Positions 1 to 6,566 of a stretch of 26,633 nt of DNA are shown piece after piece. The notes under the pieces are model-generated. The model was not told the DNA's origin, made no database searches, and saw nothing but the letters and a program-made list of their open reading frames with translations. The DNA lies in assembly GCA_964565375.1 (NCBI GenBank), contig CAZMEV010000039.1:1-26633 (forward strand), in the 5' to 3' direction. Each line of letters begins with the position of its first letter. Positions within the stretch are counted from its first letter, which is position 1. Position numbers and translations under genes: made by a program. This stretch comes from SLAN01 sp964565375. Its GTDB lineage: Bacteria > Spirochaetota > Spirochaetia > DSM-27196 > SKKC01.

Positions 1-188
1 GCGCGTCCGTCGTTAATGCTGCTGTTAAGCGTTTCTACAAGTCGCCTTGAGTCCTCAAGACGTTCAGGATCGATGTCGTAAAGTGCTACGTACACATCAT
101 GAAGCTCATTACGCATAAAAATATCTCCGAGGATATTCTTTGCGAAGACACTGCTGCCTGCACCAATAAATGTGATCTTTATGGACAT
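1..188 (-). CDS. Glycoside hydrolase family 4 enzyme (alpha-glucosidase/alpha-galactosidase type), N-terminal part
   Basis: Reading the minus strand from the ATG at 186-188 gives a protein beginning MSIKITFIGAGSSVFAKNIL, followed by a GDIF motif and later YDIDPERL. This is the Rossmann-fold NAD-binding start of GH4 enzymes (AglA/MelA type), which hydrolyse alpha-glucosides or alpha-galactosides by an NAD- and metal-dependent redox mechanism in the cytoplasm. The start is set by an AAGGAG Shine-Dalgarno sequence just upstream on the minus strand. Only about 62 residues are in the window, so the metal-binding and catalytic residues cannot be seen and the substrate is not decided. It is transcribed divergently from the lipoprotein gene at 385 across a 196-bp spacer. 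The alpha-glucoside-type ABC importer at the other end of the window would suit it as a partner, but the two are 21 kb apart. Confidence 0.85.
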   Translation of the reverse strand, partial: MSIKITFIGAGSSVFAKNILGDIFMRNELHDVYVALYDIDPERLEDSRRLVETLNSSINDGR

Positions 189-384
189 ATCAATCTCCTT
201 ACGCAACCGCACATCATATAGGCGCACATCGTACAGGCAGCTCGCTCCGGATACCATAACGAAGTGATAGGTAGAACGTCGAATTGCGGGGTAAAATTCG
301 CCGACAAGGTGTAGAATAGCCGTAATATCCAGTTGGCGAACGTCGTGAGATTTATGGCTCGCGATACTTCGAAAGGAGAGAAAA

Positions 385-1200
385 ATGAGTGCAAGCAATA
401 GTGAGACGTCGTCATGTACGGCCGCACACGGAAGGCGTATTGCACGGGCGACACGAATTATGGCGGTCGGCCTTGCAGCGGCAGTTGTCATGACAGGCTG
501 CGCAGCCTTCGACTCGGCTATGGCTATGGCTACCGGTGACTTCGACATGGACCGCTTCTCAGCGGAAATGCAGGTTAACATGATCCTGCCGATCGCGCTG
601 TACGGGTATGGCGGAGATCCGCAACACGGGTATGAAGAAGGGGTCGGAACCGTCTGGGAGCAGCGCGACGCGCAAAGTGGCGAATCTTTCAGGACCGAGC
701 GGGCGCTTCTCAGAAACAATCCCGACGGGACACAGTGGTGGTACATTTCGGTCGGCGACGGAGATGAGATTTCGGAGTTCGAAATGCTTGTCGATCGGGA
801 TTTCGCCGCGCGGGAAGTACTGTGGCGCGATCCGGATACCGGCGAGATTCAGCGCATTACCTACGATGAACCGGTGCGACCGGAAGACGTCGACGAAGAT
901 AGCGACGATTACGAAGAACTCGAACAGACCGCCGATATCGCCTCATTCGCCGACGACCCGCCGGAAGGGTTCCGGGTCACGAGCGAGCGGCAGGAGGTAA
1001 CGGTAACCGCCGGTACGTTCATGGCCGAATGGACGCGGCTTGAACCCGACGACGCGCCGGACGAGGTGTATGAGACGTGGTTGAGCGATGATGTTCCAGG
1101 CCGGCTCGTGCGTCAACGATGGGTTGACGGCACAGAGGAATGGAGCGGTGAACTGATACGCGTCGGCGATGATTACCGAACCAGATTTGGAGCATACTGA
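385..1200 (+). CDS. Predicted beta-rich lipoprotein of unknown function
   Basis: This is a 271-residue exported protein I do not recognise by name. The ATG at 385 follows a clear GAAAGGAG ribosome-binding site. The N-terminus is an unusually long, basic n-region (about 25 residues), then a hydrophobic stretch and a lipobox ending VVMTGC, which places the lipidated cysteine at residue 39. The internal ATG at 460 (Met26) would give a more normal signal peptide but has no ribosome-binding site. The mature part is acidic and made of alternating strand-like segments. The C-terminal part has a GTF-x-AEW stretch followed by ETWLSDDVPGRLV, a pattern I associate with secreted beta-sandwich proteins of the DUF3108-like kind (weak recognition). 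The next gene also encodes a lipoprotein but has a 112-bp gap and its own promoter-like sequence, so co-transcription is uncertain. Confidence 0.8.
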   Translation: MSASNSETSSCTAAHGRRIARATRIMAVGLAAAVVMTGCAAFDSAMAMATGDFDMDRFSAEMQVNMILPIALYGYGGDPQHGYEEGVGTVWEQRDAQSGESFRTERALLRNNPDGTQWWYISVGDGDEISEFEMLVDRDFAAREVLWRDPDTGEIQRITYDEPVRPEDVDEDSDDYEELEQTADIASFADDPPEGFRVTSERQEVTVTAGTFMAEWTRLEPDDAPDEVYETWLSDDVPGRLVRQRWVDGTEEWSGELIRVGDDYRTRFGAY

Positions 1201-1243
1201 CTAGTTTTTTCTTTCAATCATGCGCGCAGCGCCCTCCCGAACG

Positions 1244-1273
1244 TTGACCGGATATGAGTAATTTCGTGATACT
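1244..1273 (+). promoter_or_regulatory. Candidate sigma70-type promoter of the FMN lipoprotein gene
   Basis: TTGACC at 1244-1249 (five of six bases match the -35 consensus) is followed after 18 bp by GATACT at 1268-1273 (four of six). It lies 40 bp before the start codon of the FMN-binding lipoprotein. Prediction by eye only. Confidence 0.35.
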
Positions 1274-1312
1274 CCACATGGTTCCAGACACTATGTAAGG
1301 GGAAATTACTAT

Positions 1313-2200
1313 ATGAAGATACGTGTATTACTGACTGCGATTATCGCGTTAGTTGCATTTGGCCTTGTCGCGTGTGGAGACGGTGATCGTGCCGCTACCC
1401 GCGATGCAGAGAACGGAGAAGAGGTCGCACAGGCCGAAGAAACGGCAGACACCGAAGACGATAACGACGGATTCGACGTTTCATCACTCGAAGACGGCTG
1501 GTACCGCGCCGAAGAAGAGTTCGACGGCGACGCTGACTGGCGCAATATTGTCATGATCGAAGTCTCCGGCGGCGAAATTGTCGACGCGCGGTGGACCCCG
1601 GCATCCAAGACCGGCGGACCCGACAAGTACGAATATTCGGAAGCCGGTGACTACGGCATGGAGCGGGTCTCGCAGTGGCCGTGGCATGAGCAGGCCGACG
1701 CTGTCGTCGAACACCTTATCAGCACCCAGGATCCGTTCGACATCGAGTTCAACGAAGACGGTGAGGCCGACGCAATCAGCGGCGCCACGATAACGGTAGA
1801 TTACTTCTTCGAACTCGCCCAGGAGGCACTCTCGGGCAGTCCGGACGGATTTGGCCAGTATGAAGACGGCGTCTATCGTGGCGAGGCCGATCCGGGTGAC
1901 GACTGGCACGATGCCGTTCACCTCACGGTGCGCGACGGATACATAATATCGGTATACTGGGCACCGGAACCGATGGGCGACCAGGGCATGAACAAGTATG
2001 AGTACTCGGAAGAAGGCGAATACGGTATGGAAAGCGCCTCCGAGTGGCCCTGGCATGAGCATGCCGACGCGGTTGCCCGCCACGTCATCGAAAATCAGTC
2101 CCTCGAAGGCTCGGACGATGCCGACGCCGTGACCGGAGCGACTATAAGCCTCGGCGGGTTCTACGCCGCAGCTTCCGACGCGATTGCGCAGGCACAGTAA
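1313..2200 (+). CDS. Lipoprotein with two FMN-binding (flavinylation) domains, PplA-like
   Basis: This 295-residue protein starts at the ATG at 1313 after TAAGGGG. A signal peptide ends in LVAC, giving a lipidated Cys21, followed by an acidic linker to about residue 60. Two homologous FMN_bind-type repeats follow (about 61-173 and 185-293). Each contains a KYEYSE...YGME...WPWHE block and ends in the ApbE flavinylation signature D-x-x-(S/T)-G-A-T: D153-T159 and D271-T277. In this family ApbE-type transferases join FMN covalently to the last Thr, so T159 and T277 are the predicted sites. Two-domain flavinylated lipoproteins such as PplA of Listeria act in extracellular electron transfer. No ApbE, membrane flavoprotein or quinone-oxidising partner is visible nearby, so the electron donor is unknown. 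A strong intrinsic terminator follows. The redox role is inferred from the family. Confidence 0.85.
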   Translation: MKIRVLLTAIIALVAFGLVACGDGDRAATRDAENGEEVAQAEETADTEDDNDGFDVSSLEDGWYRAEEEFDGDADWRNIVMIEVSGGEIVDARWTPASKTGGPDKYEYSEAGDYGMERVSQWPWHEQADAVVEHLISTQDPFDIEFNEDGEADAISGATITVDYFFELAQEALSGSPDGFGQYEDGVYRGEADPGDDWHDAVHLTVRDGYIISVYWAPEPMGDQGMNKYEYSEEGEYGMESASEWPWHEHADAVARHVIENQSLEGSDDADAVTGATISLGGFYAAASDAIAQAQ

Positions 2201-2283
2201 GCGACAGCGTGTGCGGTGAACCGGATGGCTTTTCCGCCGTCGTTTACGCACATGAACCTGCACTACGAACAATCGCAGCATCT

Positions 2284-2320
2284 AAAGCCCCCGGGAGAGC
2301 ATTCCCCGGGGGCTTTTTCT
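2284..2320 (+). terminator. Intrinsic terminator after the FMN lipoprotein gene
   Basis: A perfect 12-bp stem (AAAGCCCCCGGG at 2284-2295 pairing with CCCGGGGGCTTT at 2305-2316) has a 9-nt loop, and the T run continues after the stem. It lies 83 bp after the stop codon at 2200. Confidence 0.9.
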
Positions 2321-2351
2321 GTTGGTTCGAAACACCGATAATAAAACCGAT

Positions 2352-3392
2352 ATGGAGCGGCTTGTCGGCACTCACAGGCGATTCCGGGCGGGACCCGTTC
2401 CCGGCGTCGTTGCAACCTCGTTCATATTTCTGCTTGCGTTCGCATCGTGTTCACCTTCCGGCACGTCGGCTGATAATGCCGCGAATCCCCTCATCCACAG
2501 AAGCCCGGGTGGCGATTACGTGTTCCCGGTGAGTGCTCCGATCGAGCATCTGGAGTGGACCGAGTACCACTGGGACGGGGCAAACGCAGTCGACATCTTT
2601 GCTTCCCGGAGTCTTGATGCCAGGTCGGAGGCGTTAGCCGAGGTGCATTCCGCGCCCGTTCTCGCGGTGGCCGATGGGACCGCTTTTCGGGTCGATAATC
2701 CTCGCGGTGGGACCGCCGTGTTGCTGCAGGCCGACAGCGGTAAATCCTTCTACTACTCTCACCTTGCAGAAACAAGCGTGACCGGCGAACTCGGTGCACA
2801 GGCCGAAGGCACGCCGGTATCGCGCGGCGAAACCATCGGCTCGATCGGGCGGAGCGGGTCTCGAACCCAGTTCATTGAACCGCATCTGCATTTCGAGGTG
2901 ATCGAGGGTGAACCAGAGAGTATCGGCTGGTCTGACGACATTAACGCTGCGCGCTGGATTCGCCGTACTTTCGGGTTTCGGTGGATAGACGAGAACATCG
3001 CCGAATATAATTCGGATACGCCGGAAGGGTTCCCGCTGGAATATGCCTCAACACCCGTGGAAGGATTCGATTCGATGGCAGGCGATGAACCGCAAACTGC
3101 GGGGATTCTGTTTCACCCACAACCGGGAAGCTCTGTGCGATCACTGCATGAAGGCGAAATACGGGTAATGCGGGATACTGAACTGGGCCTGAGAGTGCAG
3201 ATAACCAACCGGCCGACGGACACTACCATCGTATACTCCTATCTCGAGAGCACCGACCTGGAAACCGGCGATACGGTGACGCGGGGACAGAAGATCGGAG
3301 CAGCAGGTGACAGGCTTCACGTTATGTACTTCGAAGACGGGCAAGCTCGGGACCCCGAGTCAATTCCGGGATGGCACCAGCCTGAAAAGTAG
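2352..3392 (+). CDS. M23-family (LytM-like) peptidase lipoprotein with a degenerate second M23-like domain
   Basis: I take the ATG at 2352 (346 residues). An in-frame TTG at 2322 lies at the end of the upstream terminator and has no ribosome-binding site; the site before 2352 is also weak. A signal peptide ends in AFASC (lipidated Cys33). The first domain (about 60-195) has M23 metallopeptidase features: H73 and D81 in a YHWDGANAVDIF block, YYSHL with H137, the GTPVSRGETIGSIG turn and the EPHLHFEV motif with H178 and H180. M23 enzymes cut peptide cross-links in peptidoglycan, so an envelope role is likely. The second half (about 245-340) repeats the fold (SYLE, then TRGQKIGAAG, then RLHVMYFE), but the SHL histidine is Tyr and the first His of HLH is Arg, so it should not bind zinc. 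It follows a terminator and appears to be monocistronic. Confidence 0.8.
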   Translation: MERLVGTHRRFRAGPVPGVVATSFIFLLAFASCSPSGTSADNAANPLIHRSPGGDYVFPVSAPIEHLEWTEYHWDGANAVDIFASRSLDARSEALAEVHSAPVLAVADGTAFRVDNPRGGTAVLLQADSGKSFYYSHLAETSVTGELGAQAEGTPVSRGETIGSIGRSGSRTQFIEPHLHFEVIEGEPESIGWSDDINAARWIRRTFGFRWIDENIAEYNSDTPEGFPLEYASTPVEGFDSMAGDEPQTAGILFHPQPGSSVRSLHEGEIRVMRDTELGLRVQITNRPTDTTIVYSYLESTDLETGDTVTRGQKIGAAGDRLHVMYFEDGQARDPESIPGWHQPEK

Positions 3393-3471
3393 TGCCGAAG
3401 CGTCTTCAGCGCGGAAAAGAACGGCTCAGCCCGAAACGGTTTAGCCCCCGATAAGGAAGGGCGCACCCGAT

Positions 3472-3510
3472 AAAAAAACCGGCAATCCGCATAGGACTGC
3501 CGGTTTTCGT
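3472..3510. terminator. Bidirectional intrinsic terminator
   Basis: A perfect 10-bp stem, AAAACCGGCA at 3475-3484 with TGCCGGTTTT at 3498-3507, has a 13-nt loop. On the minus strand it is followed by a run of seven T, ending the small lipoprotein gene. On the plus strand it is followed by TTTTCGTTTT, which can end transcription from the M23 gene. Confidence 0.85.
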
Positions 3511-3558
3511 TTTATCATTGCAAGTGCGCGCATTGCGGCACCAATAGACGATGCTTTC

Positions 3559-3684
3559 TTAAAGCTCCTCGTCCATTGCCGGGTCGTCCATGTCGATATC
3601 TTCGTCGACTTCAACCGGCTCACATGCAACCGCAACAACGCCTACGGCAAATACAACAACGAGAATCTGAAGTAACTTCTTCAT
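3559..3684 (-). CDS. Small 41-residue lipoprotein
   Basis: Minus-strand ATG at 3682-3684 and TAA at 3559-3561 give 41 residues. A GAGGGGAGGA Shine-Dalgarno sequence sits at good distance upstream. The protein begins MKKLLQILVVVFAVGVVAVA and then has Cys21 in a VAVAC lipobox. The mature peptide is only about 21 residues, nearly all acidic (EPVEVDEDIDMDDPAMDEEL). An intrinsic terminator follows 50 bp later. Signal peptide, lipobox, ribosome-binding site and terminator together make this a convincing gene although it is very short. It resembles entericidin-type or other tiny lipoproteins only in architecture; the function is unknown. It lies alone on the minus strand between plus-strand genes, with about 160 bp to the divergent trpB-like gene. 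Confidence 0.75.
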   Translation of the reverse strand: MKKLLQILVVVFAVGVVAVACEPVEVDEDIDMDDPAMDEEL

Positions 3685-3843
3685 AATTGGTCCTCCCCTC
3701 TGACTGATTTATCGTAAATGGTACAGTCGGACTTTCATTTGGAGGCCGAGGATATATTAAGAACGTATAAAGATTCTTGCACATCAATTAAGTCCTGCTT
3801 CGGGTATTTTGCGGAAGGCGGAAATATGGTATAAGGCACGACC

Positions 3844-5214
3844 ATGGACTCTGTGAAATATTTCCTCTCCGAGGATCGTCTACCGAAATACTGGTATAAT
3901 ATTCAGGCCGACCTGCCGAAGCCGCTTCCTCAGGTACTTCATCCCGGTACAAAACAGCCGGTAGGCCCGGATGATCTTGCTCCCCTTTTCGCCTCGGAGC
4001 TGATACAACAGGAGGTATCAACCGACCGGGAAATAGAGATCCCCGGACCGGTCCGCGACCTGTACCGCCAGTGGCGTCCTACCCCATTGTACCGCGCAAG
4101 ACGTCTTGAGCAGGCACTCGATACGCCCGCCCATATCTACTACAAGTACGAGGGCGTAAGTCCGGTAGGCTCACACAAGCCCAACACATCGGTTGCTCAG
4201 GCGTTCTACAATATGAACGAAGGGGTGAAACGGCTCACCACCGAAACCGGGGCTGGACAATGGGGCAGCGCGCTCGCTATGGCGTGTGCGCAGTTTTCCA
4301 TGGAACTCGCCGTCTACATGGTAAAGGTAAGCTATAACCAGAAACCGTACCGGCGCGGACTCATGGAAACCTTTGGAGCATCGGTTACTCCGAGTCCGAG
4401 TGACAGCACCGAATCAGGTCGGGAAGTGCTGCGCAAGCATCCGGATTCAACCGGCTCGCTGGGAATCGCGATTTCCGAGGCGGTCGAAATGGCCGTTAAG
4501 GATGAGAAGACGAGGTACGCGCTCGGAAGTGTGCTAAACCACGTTCTCCTGCATCAGACGGTAATCGGTGAAGAGGCAATTCGCCAGTTCGAGGATGCCG
4601 GTGAGGGCCCCGATGTGTTGATCGGCTGCACCGGCGGCGGTTCCAACTTTGCGGGAATGATTCTCCCGTTCATGGGACAGCGCTTCCGCGACGGGCGCGT
4701 AGAAAACCCCCCCGGTGATCGCGTGATAGCCGTCGAACCATCAGCCTGCCCTACTCTTACAAAGGGACAGTATGCATATGACTATGGAGATACCGCGCAT
4801 CTCACGCCACTTGTGAAAATGCATACACTCGGAAGTGAATTCGTTCCGCCCGGTTTCCACGCAGGAGGCTTGCGCTATCACGGCATGGCTCCCATTGTCA
4901 GTCACCTCGCAGATCTCGGAGCTATTGAATCGATTTCCATCGATCAGATGGAGACGTTCGCGGCGGGGGTTCAGTTCGCCCGCGCTGAAGGCATTCTCCC
5001 GGCCCCGGAGGCAAATCACGCCGTTGCAGCTACCATACGTGAGGCAATCCGCTGCCGTGAGGAGGGCAAAAGCGAAGTCATCGCATTTAATCTCTGCGGG
5101 CACGGTCACTTCGATATTCAGGCGTACATGGACTATCAGGCGGGAAAACTCCAGGCGTACGAGTACCCTCAGGAGGAAATCGCAATGGCGCTGTCCGGGC
5201 TTCCCTCGGTCTGA
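3844..5214 (+). CDS. trpB: TrpB2-type tryptophan synthase beta chain (PLP enzyme)
   Basis: This 456-residue protein has the hallmarks of the TrpB2 subfamily. YYKYEGVSPVGSHKPN contains the PLP Schiff-base lysine K112, ETGAGQWG carries the catalytic glutamate E134, and GCTGGGSN (261-268) binds the PLP phosphate. Length and the long N-terminal extension (residues 1-75) fit TrpB2, which is longer than the classic TrpB1 (about 400). The family joins indole, or a related nucleophile, to serine to form tryptophan; TrpB2 proteins often lack a partner TrpA and may act as indole-salvaging enzymes. No trpA, trpC or other tryptophan gene is present here. The ATG at 3844 follows ATAAGG. The stop codon (TGA 5212-5214) overlaps the start of the next gene by one base, so the ion-channel gene is likely translated by coupling. 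Confidence 0.9.
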   Translation: MDSVKYFLSEDRLPKYWYNIQADLPKPLPQVLHPGTKQPVGPDDLAPLFASELIQQEVSTDREIEIPGPVRDLYRQWRPTPLYRARRLEQALDTPAHIYYKYEGVSPVGSHKPNTSVAQAFYNMNEGVKRLTTETGAGQWGSALAMACAQFSMELAVYMVKVSYNQKPYRRGLMETFGASVTPSPSDSTESGREVLRKHPDSTGSLGIAISEAVEMAVKDEKTRYALGSVLNHVLLHQTVIGEEAIRQFEDAGEGPDVLIGCTGGGSNFAGMILPFMGQRFRDGRVENPPGDRVIAVEPSACPTLTKGQYAYDYGDTAHLTPLVKMHTLGSEFVPPGFHAGGLRYHGMAPIVSHLADLGAIESISIDQMETFAAGVQFARAEGILPAPEANHAVAATIREAIRCREEGKSEVIAFNLCGHGHFDIQAYMDYQAGKLQAYEYPQEEIAMALSGLPSV

Positions 5215-6032
5215 TGCCTTCCGACTCGACAAGGGTCGCAGCGCGACTGCATGCAGCCTGGGAACTGATTGTCTCTGTTGTTACCGTCTATGCGGCTCTC
5301 GAGGTTCCCCTTGCACTTGTCATGCAGGTCTCGAGGACCGGGTGGCTCCTCGCGAGCGAGCTGGCGGTGACCGCGGTATTCGCAGCTGATATCGGTTACC
5401 GGCTGCACCTGTCGAGAAATGCCGGGCGCCTGCGTGACTATTGCCGACGCTGGTTTCCGATAGATCTTGCGGCAACAATTCCATTCGGACTGTTCGCCGG
5501 CATTCCGTTCGATGCCTTGCGGCTTCTTCGCCTGCTGCGTCTTGCAAAACTGATTCGTGTAAGCCGCTCGGCGCGGAGGCTGCGCAACTCGTGGAACGCG
5601 GTTAACCCCAGCCTGTTGCGAATGGGAATACTGGCGTTCTGGATCATAATGACCGCCCACTTCGTGGCGATCGGCTGGCTTCTCGTCGGCGGCGTACCGG
5701 ATACCGGTCTTTCGCCGCCTGAGCAGTACCTCCAGGCGCTGTACTGGACAACAACCACGCTCACAACGATTGGATATGGCGATATCACTCCGGTCGGGAC
5801 TGTTCAGATACTCTATACGATTGTTATCCAGATAATCGGGGCGGGGTTATACGGGTTCGTCATTGGTACGATCGCCACCCTCATCGCGAATGTAGACGTA
5901 GCGAAGTCAAATTTCCAGGATCGCCTTGAACGAATACAGACGTTCCTCCGTTTTCGCAATATTCCGACGGATTTACAAGACCGGGTTCGCGAATACTTCG
6001 ACTACCTCTGGGAAAGCAGGCCGGGGGTATGA
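5214..6032 (+). CDS. Channel part of the SthK-like protein: voltage-sensor-like and pore domains
   Basis: This is the 272-residue frame actually open from the ATG overlapping the trpB stop codon. It has hydrophobic segments for S1-S3 (about 18-36, 47-62, 80-98). An S4-like helix with regular basic residues (RLLRLLRLAKLIRVSRSARR, about 103-122) follows. S5 is at about 134-155. The pore helix and filter read TTLTTIGYGDITP, with GYG giving K+ selectivity, and S6 (about 197-225) is followed by the start of the C-linker (QDRLERIQTFLRFRN, then REYFDYLWES). It ends after WESRPGV because of the frameshift. The first glycine codon of the G run is the last position where the sequence matches the family. 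Confidence 0.85.
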   Translation: MPSDSTRVAARLHAAWELIVSVVTVYAALEVPLALVMQVSRTGWLLASELAVTAVFAADIGYRLHLSRNAGRLRDYCRRWFPIDLAATIPFGLFAGIPFDALRLLRLLRLAKLIRVSRSARRLRNSWNAVNPSLLRMGILAFWIIMTAHFVAIGWLLVGGVPDTGLSPPEQYLQALYWTTTTLTTIGYGDITPVGTVQILYTIVIQIIGAGLYGFVIGTIATLIANVDVAKSNFQDRLERIQTFLRFRNIPTDLQDRVREYFDYLWESRPGV

Positions 6033-6495
6033 AGAAAAAGACATACTCAGCGACCTTCCGGAGAACCTCCGGACAGAAATAGCGTATCATATCAACAAGG
6101 ACGTACTCGAAAAGGTGCCGGTCCTCAAGGGAGCCGGAGAAGAGCTTCTTCGCGATATTGTGTCGAAACTCGATCCGGTGGTATTTCTTCCTGGGGACAT
6201 AATCGTACGCAAGGGGGAAACCGGTCGCGAAATGTACTTTATTTCCCGAGGAACCGTAGACGTGGTTTCCGGGGATATGAGCACCGTGTATGCAACACTA
6301 ACCGAAGGCCAGTTCTTCGGCGAAATAGCGCTGCTGCTCAGCACTGAACGAACGGCGACGATCCGAGCAAACGACTACTGCGATCTCTACCGACTCGATC
6401 AGGAAACGTTCGGGTCCGTACTCGAGCGTTATCCGGAATTCGCTGCTTCCATTCGTTCCATGGCTGAACACAGAAGACGGGAATTAGGCCTGTAA
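6023..6495 (+). pseudogene. C-linker and cyclic-nucleotide-binding domain of the SthK-like channel, out of frame
   Basis: The frame downstream of the G run encodes GYEEKDILSDLPENLRTEI (C-linker) and then a full cyclic-nucleotide-binding domain. A beta-roll with FLPGDIIVRKGETGREMYFI is followed by the phosphate-binding cassette GQFFGEIALL, then ERTATIRA. The Glu of FGE and the Arg-Thr pair of RTAT are the residues that hold the ribose and the phosphate in this family. The final helix is EHRRRELGL. No credible start codon with a ribosome-binding site precedes this part, so it would be made only if the frame were joined to the channel. Confidence 0.8.
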
Positions 6496-6512
6496 AAACT
6501 TCCGCATTCATA

Positions 6513-6541
6513 GTGACGTGCGCAAAAACCTGAATTATACT
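6513..6541 (+). promoter_or_regulatory. Candidate promoter of the GGDEF-EAL gene
   Basis: GTGACG (6513-6518) and TATACT (6536-6541, five of six consensus bases) are separated by 17 bp, 25 bp before the start codon at 6567. Predicted by eye. Confidence 0.4.
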
Positions 6542-6566
6542 TTGCGTATACGACAGGCTGGTTGTA

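Larger units (their letters stand above)
5214..6495 (+). pseudogene. SthK-like cyclic-nucleotide-gated K+ channel, interrupted by a +1 frameshift
   Basis: Two reading frames here form one protein. The first frame (from ATG 5214) encodes six membrane segments and a K+ pore and stops at 6032; the cyclic-nucleotide-binding domain continues in another frame to 6495. The switch is in the run of five G at 6023-6027. Removing one G restores WESRPGYEEKDILSDLPENL, the C-linker expected in this family, and gives about 426 residues, close to the length of SthK from Spirochaeta thermophila. From memory SthK has YFDYLWETRRGYEE at this point and EKVPLFKGAGEE further on, close to EKVPVLKGAGEE here. SthK is a cAMP-opened potassium channel. 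The shift may be a sequencing error in a homopolymer, a real mutation or a variable tract. As written, the product would be a channel without its ligand domain. Confidence 0.85.

Noticed and set aside
179..454. Minus-strand frame of 91 codons overlapping the GH4 start and the first lipoprotein gene
   Set aside because: It overlaps two well-supported gene starts, has no ribosome-binding site and its composition is not protein-like.
3777..3810. TTGCAC and TATTTT as a promoter of the trpB gene
   Set aside because: The spacer is 22 bp, too long for a sigma70 promoter.
6023..6032. Programmed ribosomal frameshift producing the full channel
   Set aside because: There is no known slippery heptamer and no clear downstream pseudoknot; an indel in the G run is simpler. 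Kept open only as an option.
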